Below are positions 55,249 to 63,293 of a stretch of DNA of 64,000 nt, one piece after another. Below the pieces are notes generated by a model, which made no database searches, was not told the origin of the DNA, and saw only the letters and a list, made by a program, of their open reading frames with translations. How positions within the stretch are numbered: position 1 is the stretch's first letter; the number at the start of each line of letters is the position of its first letter. Origin of the DNA: Frankiaceae bacterium (GTDB lineage Bacteria > Actinomycetota > Actinomycetes > BP-191); contig DATMES010000038.1 in NCBI GenBank assembly GCA_035556555.1, forward strand, positions 1 through 64,000. The letters are read 5' to 3'. The translations under genes were made by a program, and so were the position numbers.

Positions 55249-57600
55249 CTACGCCCGCGCGCGCCGGCGGCGCAACGTCACCGCGGCCACACCCAGCAGC
55301 ACCGCGACCGTCGGCGCGATGTCGCCGAGGCCGGTCGTCGCGAGGTCGTCGTCGTCCTCGTCGTCGTCCTTGCCCTCGTTGTCGCCAGGACCCTTCACCG
55401 GGTCGATGCCGAGGCCGGAGGCGTCCCACTTGATGGCGTTCTCCATGATGAACAGCCCGGAGTACGTCAGCGCGTAGTCGCGCAGGCCGTAGCGGTGGTC
55501 CTCGTCCTCACTCGGAGTCGGCAGCGCGCCGCCGATCACCTTGATCGAGCCGCCGCCGTGCGCGATGTGGCCGAGCGTCGTGAACTGCTCGCCGGTCGTG
55601 CCGAGCACGGTGCCGCCTGCCTCGGTGAACGCCGCCGTCCCGACCGCCGTCATCGGCGACGCCGCGCCGCCGATGCCGTAGCCGAGGATCGCCGCCTCGA
55701 CGAGCTGCCGCGCGTTGCTGCGCAGGCCCTTGATGAGGTTGTCCTCGTTGTCGAAGTCGATGTCGCTGTACGGCTGGTACACGCTGATGTCGTCGATGTC
55801 TGCCTTGTCGACGACGCCGAGGTCGCCGAGCGCGTAGATGGCCCGGTCGGTCAGCACGAGGTTGCCGCCGCGGCGGACCCACGCGCCGATGTTCTTGAAG
55901 TACGCCGTCTTGTCGACCGGCCTGCCGAGCCCGTCCTTCGGCACCGTGAAGTCCGCCAGCACCAGCGAGTCGACGGCGTCCAGCGTGGCCGGGTCGTTCG
56001 CGATGTCGGCGGCCTGCAGCTTGAGGAACGGCTTCGTCATGAGCTTCGACGCGTCGGTGAAGTACGTCATGTTCGTCGCGCGGTACGGCTTCTGCACGAC
56101 CGGCTTGCCGTCCTCGCCGATGCCGTCGCCGTCGGGCCCTGGCTTGGTGACGACGCCGTTGGCGTCGCTGTCGGTGACGACGGCGGGGTTGAAGACGTAG
56201 CCGGGCTGACCGATCGGGTTGACCTTGAAGTTGGAGGAGTTGAACTCCTGCTCCTGGAACAGCGCGTACGCCATCGCCGTCTTGATGATCGCGCGCGAGG
56301 CGTTGACGTGGTTCTCCTGCAGGTACACCGTCCAGAACTTGTCGGGCGCGGTGTGGTTCAGGAAGATCTCGTAGTCCATCCCGGTGACGCCGATGTCCGC
56401 GGCGAGGTAGTCGCCGATGAACCCGGTGTCGGTGTAGCCCAGGGTGTCCCAGACCGTCGCCCAGTGGGCCGGCATCGTCGGGATCGTGTTGCCGATCTGG
56501 TTCTGGCAGTCGTCGGGGTCGGGCACGAAGTCGCAGACGGGACCCTCGACGCCCTCGCCCTCGTCGCCGCCGGTCTGCGCCTCGATCTGGTCCTGGATGC
56601 CGGCGTAGAGGGTCGCGTCGATGACCGACTTGGTGCGCTCGGCGATGGACATGAGCTGCCGGTGCTTGACCGAGTCGAACTGCCCGGCCGGATACATGAT
56701 GTCGACGTACGCGCGCGACGTGAGCTCGCCGTGGATGTCGGCGCCGTACGCCAGCTTGCCCGGCACCCCGCGCGCGGCGATCTCGTCCATGACCTGCGTG
56801 CCGAACTTCATCTCGTTCTCCTGCAGCGGGTTGCGCAGGGAGTTGATGCGGCCGATGGTCGGCATCTGGCGGTTGAGGTCGGTGCCCATGCCGTTGCCGC
56901 GCTCGTACGGCAGCGGCGCCGGGTCGATGTTGACGGTGTCGCCGAGCGCCCAGCCGTCGGGGTTGAACGACGCGAACCAGACGTCCTCCTTGGCGAGCAC
57001 GTCGGCGACCTCGTACGTGTGGAACTCCGGCTCGCGACCGGTGGAGGTGTTGTAGCCCTCGACGCCGTCGGTGATGGTGCCGCCGCCCTCGGCCGCCATC
57101 GCGAGGTCCTCGATCGCGCGCAGGCCGCCCTCGAGGCCGCCGCGCTCGTTGCCGTGGACCGACAGCGAGAAGAACAGCGTCTGCTTGCCCTTCTCCGGCA
57201 CGGTGTGGTCGGTGAGCCGGATGAGGTGGATGTCGAAGCCGTCGCCGGTGTCGCCGTCCTCGCCGGCCCGGATGCCGTCGAAGCCGGCGCTGACGGCGTT
57301 GGGGTTGCCGGTCATCTCGCGCAGCGTCGTCACCGACACCCACCGCGGGTACTTGATCGCCATGTACTCGATGCCGTGCTGGTACTCGATGAACCCGGTG
57401 CCCGGCTGCGGCTGGAACTGCACGTAGCCCTGCGTCAGCGCGGCCTCGGGGAAGATGCGCAGCCCGCACTCGGCGAGCGGCGGGCCGCCCTTGTAGCCGT
57501 CGGTGCAGACGGGCGTCGCGCTCGCTGGCGCCACCCCCATGACCACGGTCGCGAACGGGATCGCGAGCAGAATCGGGAGGAGGCGGCGTACGACGCGCAT
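55249..57600 (-). CDS. Secreted M14-family zinc peptidase with sortase-like tail
   Basis: This 783-residue paralogue of 17835-19736 has a signal peptide (LLPILLAIPFATVVMGVAPA). Zinc ligands are in [17 protein letters not shown] and [18 protein letters not shown], and a catalytic Glu candidate lies in TGMDYEIFLNHTAPDK. The second domain (IGAWVRRGGNLVLTDRAIYA) is also conserved between the two. The C-terminus has an Asp/Glu-rich linker, LATTG, a membrane helix (APTVAVLLGVAAVTL) and RRRRAR, matching the LAXTG signals used by class E sortases in actinobacteria. No sortase gene is in the window. It is probably wall-anchored, while the shorter paralogue is released. Confidence 0.88.
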   Translation of the reverse strand: MRVVRRLLPILLAIPFATVVMGVAPASATPVCTDGYKGGPPLAECGLRIFPEAALTQGYVQFQPQPGTGFIEYQHGIEYMAIKYPRWVSVTTLREMTGNPNAVSAGFDGIRAGEDGDTGDGFDIHLIRLTDHTVPEKGKQTLFFSLSVHGNERGGLEGGLRAIEDLAMAAEGGGTITDGVEGYNTSTGREPEFHTYEVADVLAKEDVWFASFNPDGWALGDTVNIDPAPLPYERGNGMGTDLNRQMPTIGRINSLRNPLQENEMKFGTQVMDEIAARGVPGKLAYGADIHGELTSRAYVDIMYPAGQFDSVKHRQLMSIAERTKSVIDATLYAGIQDQIEAQTGGDEGEGVEGPVCDFVPDPDDCQNQIGNTIPTMPAHWATVWDTLGYTDTGFIGDYLAADIGVTGMDYEIFLNHTAPDKFWTVYLQENHVNASRAIIKTAMAYALFQEQEFNSSNFKVNPIGQPGYVFNPAVVTDSDANGVVTKPGPDGDGIGEDGKPVVQKPYRATNMTYFTDASKLMTKPFLKLQAADIANDPATLDAVDSLVLADFTVPKDGLGRPVDKTAYFKNIGAWVRRGGNLVLTDRAIYALGDLGVVDKADIDDISVYQPYSDIDFDNEDNLIKGLRSNARQLVEAAILGYGIGGAASPMTAVGTAAFTEAGGTVLGTTGEQFTTLGHIAHGGGSIKVIGGALPTPSEDEDHRYGLRDYALTYSGLFIMENAIKWDASGLGIDPVKGPGDNEGKDDDEDDDDLATTGLGDIAPTVAVLLGVAAVTLRRRRARA

Positions 57601-57632
57601 GAGGGGCTCCGATCGGGCGGCGTGGCCCGAAA

Positions 57633-58847
57633 CTACCCGAAAACGAGCGGGTAGCCCTCCCCCCGCAGGACCGAGAGCACGTCGTCGCAGTGGCCCGCGC
57701 CGCGCGTCTCGAGCTGCAGCGCCACCTCGACCTCGTCCAGGTGCAGCTTCGGACCGGTACGGAGGTGTTCGACGTCGAGCACGTTGGCGCCTGCGTCGGC
57801 GAGGATCCCGAGCAGCTTCGCGAGCTCGCCGGGGCGGTCGGGGATGCGCAGCCGGAACGACAGGTAGCGGCCTGCCGCGATGAGCCCGTGGCGGATGACG
57901 CGGAGCATGAGCAGCGGGTCGACGTTGCCGCCGGAGAGCACGACGACGACCGGCGCCTCGAACGACGAGGGCGCCTCCATGAGCGCCGCGACACCGGCCG
58001 CGCCGGCGGGCTCCACGACGAGCTTGGCGCGTTCGAGGCACATGAGCAGAGCACGGCTGATCGCCTCGTCGGGGACCGTCACGACGTCGTCGACGAGCGC
58101 CGCGACGTGCCGCAGCGTGATGTCGCCGGGGCACCCGACCGCGATGCCGTCGGCGATGGTCGCGGTGGCGTCGACCGCGACCGGGTGGCCCACGGCGATC
58201 GACGGCGGGAACGCCGCCACGGTCGCCGCCTGCACGCCGACGACGCGCACGTCGGGCCGCATCGCCTTGACCGCGACCGCGATGCCGGAGACCAGCCCGC
58301 CGCCGCCGGTCGGCACGACGATCGTCTTGACCTCCGGCACCTGGCTGAGGATCTCCAGCCCGCACGTCGCCTGGCCGGCGATGACGTCGGCGTGGTCGAA
58401 CGGGTGGATGAACACGCTGCCGCGCTCCGCGGCGTACTCCTTCGCCGCCACCAGCGCCTCGTCGACCGTGACGCCGGAGAGGACGACCTCGGCGCCGTAC
58501 GCCTTCGTGGCCGCGACCTTCGGCAGCGGCGCACCGGCCGGCATGAACACCGTCGCCTTCGCGCCGAGCATCGACGCCGCGAGCGCCACGCCCTGCGCGT
58601 GGTTGCCGGCGCTGGCCGCGACGACGCCCCCCGCACGCTCCTCGTCGGTCAGCCTGGCGATGCGGACGTACGCCCCGCGGATCTTGAACGACCCGGTGCG
58701 CTGGAGGTTCTCGCACTTGACGACGACGCGGCCGCCGACGGCTCCGGAGAGCCACCGCGACTCCTCGACCGGCGTCTCGATCGCGACGCCCTGAAGGAGA
58801 GCCGCGGCCGCGCGGACGTCGTCGGCGCTGACGAGGCGTTCTCCCAC
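57633..58847 (-). CDS. ilvA: Threonine dehydratase
   Basis: This 404-residue PLP enzyme deaminates threonine to 2-oxobutyrate, the first step to isoleucine. The PLP lysine lies in ENLQRTGSFKIRGAYVR (K56), the glycine loop is VPTGGGGLVSGIAV, and an ACT-type regulatory domain follows (FRLRIPDRPGELAKLLGILA). The single short ACT domain resembles the catabolic/short biosynthetic type. The start is GTG 58845-58847, 6 nt after a CATGAT box that overlaps the divergent hydrolase promoter. Feedback inhibition by isoleucine is possible but not shown. Confidence 0.93.
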   Translation of the reverse strand: MGERLVSADDVRAAAALLQGVAIETPVEESRWLSGAVGGRVVVKCENLQRTGSFKIRGAYVRIARLTDEERAGGVVAASAGNHAQGVALAASMLGAKATVFMPAGAPLPKVAATKAYGAEVVLSGVTVDEALVAAKEYAAERGSVFIHPFDHADVIAGQATCGLEILSQVPEVKTIVVPTGGGGLVSGIAVAVKAMRPDVRVVGVQAATVAAFPPSIAVGHPVAVDATATIADGIAVGCPGDITLRHVAALVDDVVTVPDEAISRALLMCLERAKLVVEPAGAAGVAALMEAPSSFEAPVVVVLSGGNVDPLLMLRVIRHGLIAAGRYLSFRLRIPDRPGELAKLLGILADAGANVLDVEHLRTGPKLHLDEVEVALQLETRGAGHCDDVLSVLRGEGYPLVFG

Positions 58848-58875
58848 CAGCCGATCATGGCCTAGTGTCGGCGCC
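58848..58875. promoter_or_regulatory. Overlapping divergent leaderless promoters
   Basis: Only 28 bp separate the start codons of ilvA (minus) and the hydrolase (plus). On the plus strand TAGTGT (58863-58868) lies 7 nt before the ATG. On the minus strand CATGAT (58854-58859) lies 6 nt before the GTG. Both -10 boxes therefore fit leaderless mRNAs, and the two -35 regions lie inside the opposite genes. The two transcripts would compete. Confidence 0.5.
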
Positions 58876-59739
58876 ATGCGCGACGAACACCCGCTGCCGG
58901 GTACCGACCACGTCGTCGACGACGTGCGCCTCCACGTCGTGCACCACGGCTCGGGCGACGGCCTGCCCGCCCTGCTGCTGCACGGCATGCCGACGTCGTC
59001 GTACCTCTGGCGCGACGTGCAGCGCGACCTCGGCCGGCACGGGCTGTCCCGGACGTACGCGCCCGACCTCGTCGGCCTCGGCTGCTCGGAGCGCCCGGCA
59101 CGCGGCGGCTACGACTTCGCGTCGCAGGCGTCGTTGCTGCTCGGGCTCGCCGACGACCTCGGACTGGACCGCTTCGCCGTCGTCGGCCACGACGTCGGCG
59201 GTGGTGTCGCCGCGCACCTCACGGCTGTGGCCCGCGACCGCGTGGCGGCTCTGGTGCTGATCGACGCGCCGCTGCACGCCGACGTCTGGCCGATCCCCGC
59301 CGTGCGCGCGCTCGCGACGCCGTACCTCGGCGAGGCGCAGACCGCCGCGCTGCGCATGGTGCCCGGCGCGGGCGCGAAGTTCCTCGGGTCGCAGCTCGCG
59401 CGCGGCCTGCGCGCCACCGAGCTGACACCGAAGGTGCTCGGCCACTACACCGCTCCCCTGCTCGGGGCCGACGGTCCCCGCGGTCTGCTCAGCTTCGTCC
59501 GGGCGTTCGACCCCGACGCGACGGAGGCGGCGTTCGAGGTGGTCCGTAAGGATGCCCCGCCGTCGCTCGTGATGTGGGCCTCCGACGACGCGTGGCTGTC
59601 GACGGCCGTGGGCCGTCGCGTCGCGGGCGACCTGCCGGGGGCGTCGTACGTCGAGGTCGCCGACGCGGGCCACTTCCTCCCCGAGGACCGGCCGGAACGC
59701 GTGGCCGAGGAGATCGCGGCGTTCCTCGCCGAGGTGTAG
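58876..59739 (+). CDS. Alpha/beta hydrolase, haloalkane dehalogenase/epoxide hydrolase type
   Basis: This 287-residue alpha/beta hydrolase has its nucleophile in the elbow VVGHDVGGGVAAHL, an Asp as in dehalogenases and epoxide hydrolases rather than a Ser. The oxyanion region is LLLHGMPTSSYLWRDV, the acid is in VMWASDDAWL and the catalytic His in VADAGHFLPEDRPE. Halide- or epoxide-specific residues cannot be confirmed by eye. It is transcribed divergently from ilvA, with an apparently leaderless start. Confidence 0.85.
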   Translation: MRDEHPLPGTDHVVDDVRLHVVHHGSGDGLPALLLHGMPTSSYLWRDVQRDLGRHGLSRTYAPDLVGLGCSERPARGGYDFASQASLLLGLADDLGLDRFAVVGHDVGGGVAAHLTAVARDRVAALVLIDAPLHADVWPIPAVRALATPYLGEAQTAALRMVPGAGAKFLGSQLARGLRATELTPKVLGHYTAPLLGADGPRGLLSFVRAFDPDATEAAFEVVRKDAPPSLVMWASDDAWLSTAVGRRVAGDLPGASYVEVADAGHFLPEDRPERVAEEIAAFLAEV

Positions 59740-59793
59740 AGGGTTCCTTCGTTTCGCGCCGGATCACCCGAATCGCGTGCGACGCTCGGTCGT

Positions 59794-60564
59794 ATGAGCC
59801 TTCGCAACCCTGTCGTGTCCCTCGCCGCGCTCATCGTCCTCGTCGGCGGTACGGGCGTCGCGACCGCCGCCACCGGAGGCACGTTCCTCCTGGGCCGCAG
59901 CAACTCCGCCGGCGCGCGGACCGGCCTGACCAACACCGCCGGTACGCCGCTGTCGCTCTACGCGAAGACCGGCTACCCGCCGCTCGCGGTCAACAGCGAG
60001 GTCAAGGTCTCGAAGCTCAACGCCGACCGGATCGACGGCCTGGACTCGGCGTCGTTGCAGCGCAGGGTCACCGGTACGTGCCCGGGCGGCGCGGTGTCGG
60101 CCGTCGCGTCGAACGGCACCGTGACGTGCGCGACGGCGCCCACGAAGTTCTCCGTGAGCGGCGGGTGGGGGCCGTCCGCCGCGCCGGTCGACACCGCCAT
60201 CGCGACCGTGGGCGGCGTGACGTTCCACGTCCGCTGCAAGGTCGTCGAGGAGTTCGAGGGGCCGCGGTTGTTCATGACCGGCTACTTCACCGGCAGCGGG
60301 ATCGCGAACGGCCACACGGTGACGACGCTGTACTCGGACGTCGACTCGGTCGATCCCGTCGGCAACGCCATCCCCGCGGGCGGGACGGGAGCGAGCCTGA
60401 AGGAGATCGACGCGCCGGGGACGCAGTTCTCGCGGCAGACGGCCGTCGTCATGGTCGCCGTCGGCAGCGCGGTGTCGCAGTGGACGCTGCACCTGTTCGC
60501 CGACGCGCGGGACATCGGCTCCGTGTCGTCCAAGCCCTGCACCGTCTGGGGAACGGTCGTCTAG
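59794..60564 (+). CDS. Secreted actinobacterial protein with DGLDS-type motif
   Basis: This 256-residue exported protein has a signal sequence (AALIVLVGGTGVATAATGGT). After it come FLLGRSNSAGARTGLTNTAG and LNADRIDGLDSASLQ, motifs I recognise from many actinobacterial secreted proteins and tail-fibre-like repeats. The middle has a Cys pair (TGTCPGGAVSAVASNGTVTC). The C-terminal half (~100-256) is a beta-rich domain. Function is unknown. Its TAG stop shares the CTAG with the convergent membrane protein gene. Confidence 0.65.
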   Translation: MSLRNPVVSLAALIVLVGGTGVATAATGGTFLLGRSNSAGARTGLTNTAGTPLSLYAKTGYPPLAVNSEVKVSKLNADRIDGLDSASLQRRVTGTCPGGAVSAVASNGTVTCATAPTKFSVSGGWGPSAAPVDTAIATVGGVTFHVRCKVVEEFEGPRLFMTGYFTGSGIANGHTVTTLYSDVDSVDPVGNAIPAGGTGASLKEIDAPGTQFSRQTAVVMVAVGSAVSQWTLHLFADARDIGSVSSKPCTVWGTVV

Positions 60565-60962
60565 TCAGCAGCCGGGCGCGCGAGGAGCGCGGCCGCGACG
60601 GCAGTGATGACCAGCCCCCCGGCGATCTGGATGCCGCCCCAGCCGTCGCAGCGAGGGTCCGCGGACACGGCCGGCCCCACGCCGACGAGGTTGACCGCGA
60701 GCGCGAGGGCCCCGACCACGATGTCGAGCAGGAACGCGTCCGCGGTCCGGTCGGGACGCGCGAGGACGAACGCGACGAAGAAGCCGAGCCACGGGTGGAC
60801 GATCAGCGTCGCCCACGTGGTGAGCACCTCGAGCCCGGGCAGGCCGCACGCCGGGTCCGTCACGGCGTGCGTCACCAGCAGGCCCCCCAGGAACGCCGCG
60901 TACGCCAGCGCCGCGGCGAGCATCCCGACCGCCCACCAGGGCAGCCGGCGCAGGGCGTTCAT
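60561..60962 (-). CDS. Small four-helix membrane protein
   Basis: This 133-residue protein has four predicted helices (VGMLAAALAYAAFLGGLLVT, TLIVHPWLGFFVAFVLA, IVVGALALAVNLVGVG, IAGGLVITAVAAALLA). Between the first helices lies an external loop with two Cys (DPACGLPGLEVLTTW, ADPRCDGWGGIQ). No family recognised. The ATG is 2 nt after the stop of the ROK kinase gene, indicating co-transcription. Confidence 0.7.
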   Translation of the reverse strand: MNALRRLPWWAVGMLAAALAYAAFLGGLLVTHAVTDPACGLPGLEVLTTWATLIVHPWLGFFVAFVLARPDRTADAFLLDIVVGALALAVNLVGVGPAVSADPRCDGWGGIQIAGGLVITAVAAALLARPAAD

Positions 60963-60964
60963 CG

Positions 60965-61912
60965 TCAGTCGGCGTTCCAGTAGCGGCTTCCGGACAGCAC
61001 GAGCGCGGCCGCGCCGACCAGCCCCGCCTCCTGGCCGAGCGCGGCGGGGACGACGCGCACCTTGCGCGCCCAGTCCATCCGCGCGTGCCGCCGGAACGTC
61101 TCCTCCAGCGGGTCGAAGATCATCGGCCCGGCCTGCGACAGGCCGCCGCCGATCGACACGACCTCGACGTCGAGCAGGTGCGTGGCCGACGCGATCGCGA
61201 CGCCGAGCGCGCTGCCCGCGCGGGCCAGCGCCTCGCGCGCGACGGCGTGCCCGCGGGCGGCGTCGTCGGCGACGTCGCGGGCGGTGCCCTTCGGATGCCC
61301 CCAGCCGTTCGCGCGCGCCCACGCCGCGACCGCGGGGCCGCGCGCGATCGCCTCCAGGCAGCCGCGGCCGCCGCACTCGCACTCGGGCCCCTCGGGGTCC
61401 ACGACGACATGGCCGATGTGGCCCGCGTTGCCGCTGTAGCCGTCGACGAGGTGACCGCCGAGGACGAGCCCGCCGCCGACACCGGTGGAGACGACCATGC
61501 CGAGGACGTTCGCGTTGCCGCGACCGGCGCCGCGCCAGTGCTCGCCGACGGCGACGCAGACGGCGTCGTTGTGCACGCGTACGGGGATGTCCGGGAACAT
61601 CTCCCGGAGCCGGTCACGCAACGGGAAGTCGCGCCAGGCGGGGATGTTCAGCGGCGACACGTGGCCGTCGGGCCAGGTCATCGGGCCGCCGCAGCCGACC
61701 CCCACCCCGGCGAACGACCGCGCGCCGATGCCCGTCGTGAACCTGTCGAGCAGGGCCACCACGGTCTTCCACAACGTCTCGCCGTCGAGCCTGCGGCCGT
61801 GCGGCGTCGGCACCCGCGCGGCGGCGGAGACGCGGCCGCCGCGGTCGACCACGGCGGCGGCGAGCTTGGTGCCGCCGATGTCGAGCGCGAGGACGTTGCC
61901 GCGGGCCGGCAC
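60965..61912 (-). CDS. ROK-family sugar kinase (glucokinase-like)
   Basis: This 315-residue ROK kinase probably phosphorylates glucose. The ATP/phosphate loop is LALDIGGTKLAAAVVD, the sugar site is in VHNDAVCVAVGEHWRG and STGVGGGLVLGGHLVDG, and the zinc-binding ROK signature is GHIGHVVVDPEGPECECGGR with GCLEAIARG. It lacks the N-terminal helix-turn-helix of ROK repressors. The GTG start shares its first base with the stop codon of the FIST gene (TAGTG), a close coupling. Confidence 0.9.
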   Translation of the reverse strand: MPARGNVLALDIGGTKLAAAVVDRGGRVSAAARVPTPHGRRLDGETLWKTVVALLDRFTTGIGARSFAGVGVGCGGPMTWPDGHVSPLNIPAWRDFPLRDRLREMFPDIPVRVHNDAVCVAVGEHWRGAGRGNANVLGMVVSTGVGGGLVLGGHLVDGYSGNAGHIGHVVVDPEGPECECGGRGCLEAIARGPAVAAWARANGWGHPKGTARDVADDAARGHAVAREALARAGSALGVAIASATHLLDVEVVSIGGGLSQAGPMIFDPLEETFRRHARMDWARKVRVVPAALGQEAGLVGAAALVLSGSRYWNAD

Positions 61913-63081
61913 TACTGCGACCCGAACGCGACGATGCTGGCCGTGAAGCCGTGCAGGTAGTTGCGCCCGCCGACCGGCCCGATCTCACCGGCCGCGAAGA
62001 ACCCCGCGACCGGCGCGTGCGCGAAGTGCTCGGCGACGAGCTTGGGGTCGTGGTCGGCGGAGGGGAAGAGGTTGGCGCCACGGCCGTTGCAGGAGAACAG
62101 CAGCGCGCCCTCGACCAGACCGGGCCCGCCCAGCAGCGCGGGCCCGGCGAGCAGCGCGCGCAGGTCCTCGTCGGCGGCCTGCGCGTCGCGGACCTGGAAG
62201 CGCACCGTACGGCCGACCTCCACGAGGTCGCCGACGACCAGCCCGTCGCGGGAGTCGTCGACGCCGAGCACGCCGCGGATGAGGAAGTCGCCGCGGTCGT
62301 GCACCTCGACGTACTCGTCCATCGCCACGCCGATCTGCAGGCCGCGCGACGCGAGCGCCTGCTCGTCGGCGGGCAGCTCGGCGACGATCTCCTCGAGTTT
62401 CTTCACCGCTGGCACGCCGGCGAGCTCGAGGATGACGTTGCCCTCGGCCTTGGTCACGACCATCGTCGGGCCGATCGGCCGGCACCCCTGCGAGACGACC
62501 GTCGTCGCGCCGACGGGGCCGCGCAGCAGCGCGCCGACCGCGCCGCGGTCGACCACGCGGCCGTCCACGAGCAGCCGCGAGCCGCCAGGCCCGAGCATCC
62601 CGCTGGCGAGGCCGCCGGCGACGGGCAGGCCGGCGGCGGTGTCGTTGAAGCGCGAGACGAACCCGTCCGCCGGGAACGAGTACGGGTCGGCGAGCAGCAG
62701 GCAGAGGTCGCTCTCGGCGGCGTTCTCGGGGAGGCCGACGACGGCGAGGCTCTCCGGCGTGCGCATGACCTCGAGGTGGAACGTCCGGATCGTCGTCCGC
62801 GGCAGCACCGCCGCCCAGACGCTGACGGCGCTGCTGGCCTCGACGGCGCGTTCGTCGCCGATGACACCACCGGCCGAGCAGCCGAGCGTCGTCGCGCCGC
62901 CGGCCATCGCCGACACGCGCGCGAACGCGTCCTCCACGGACGCCGGGTCAGGCCCGCACGCGAAGGCGCAGACCAGCGTCGGCTCGATCCCGCCGAGGGA
63001 CGCGAGCGCCTGCGCCGTCGCCCGCTCCGCCGCGACGACGAGGTCAGCGTCCGCGGCGAGCCCGTCACCGAACCGTCCCAT
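61912..63081 (-). CDS. FIST-domain signal protein
   Basis: This 389-residue protein has the FIST N domain (residues ~25-220, e.g. TTLGCSAGGVIGDERAVEAS, VVGLPENAAESDLCLLLADP) and the FIST C domain (220-385, e.g. SQGCRPIGPTMVVTKAEGNV, GALLFSCNGRGANLFPSADH, GFFAAGEIGPVGGRNYLHGF). FIST domains are thought to bind small ligands such as amino acids in signal transduction. No partner kinase or cyclase is adjacent. The 3' end overlaps the ROK kinase start. The start ATG is at 63079-63081. Confidence 0.88.
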   Translation of the reverse strand: MGRFGDGLAADADLVVAAERATAQALASLGGIEPTLVCAFACGPDPASVEDAFARVSAMAGGATTLGCSAGGVIGDERAVEASSAVSVWAAVLPRTTIRTFHLEVMRTPESLAVVGLPENAAESDLCLLLADPYSFPADGFVSRFNDTAAGLPVAGGLASGMLGPGGSRLLVDGRVVDRGAVGALLRGPVGATTVVSQGCRPIGPTMVVTKAEGNVILELAGVPAVKKLEEIVAELPADEQALASRGLQIGVAMDEYVEVHDRGDFLIRGVLGVDDSRDGLVVGDLVEVGRTVRFQVRDAQAADEDLRALLAGPALLGGPGLVEGALLFSCNGRGANLFPSADHDPKLVAEHFAHAPVAGFFAAGEIGPVGGRNYLHGFTASIVAFGSQ

Positions 63082-63114
63082 GCCCCCAGTCTCCACCACC
63101 GCCCCCGCCCACGC

Positions 63115-63146
63115 GCAGCCCCGCCCCCACGCAGCCCCGCCCCCAC
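63115..63146. repeat. Two perfect 16-bp direct repeats
   Basis: GCAGCCCCGCCCCCAC occurs at 63115-63130 and again at 63131-63146, followed by further C-rich imperfect copies to 63167. It lies upstream of the FIST gene between divergent genes. It is low complexity and may be only slippage. Confidence 0.5.
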
Positions 63147-63167
63147 CCCGCGCGCCGCCCCGCCCCC

Positions 63168-63227
63168 GTGCGGCGTTTCGTTGACGTAACGTGCCCTGGT
63201 CGACGTTCCGTTGACGAAACGCCGCAC
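63168..63227. repeat. Long perfect palindrome between divergent genes
   Basis: GTGCGGCGTTTCGT (63168-63181) and ACGAAACGCCGCAC (63214-63227) form 14 perfect pairs. The stem continues through four more partly wobble pairs and AACGT/ACGTT (5 bp), leaving a ~10-nt loop. It lies between the FIST gene (minus) and the chelatase-like gene (plus), so it may be an operator, an attenuator or a mobile palindrome. It resembles the other intergenic hairpins in architecture but not in sequence. Confidence 0.55.
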
Positions 63228-63293
63228 GATGGCCGGCCACGGCGGCGCGAAAGTCCCCGTGCGCGGGGCGGGACGCTGACGTAGCGTGGTCAG

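Noticed and set aside
63090..63167. C-rich direct repeats as a regulatory array
   Set aside because: Only two exact copies of 16 bp in a low-complexity stretch; slippage explains it.
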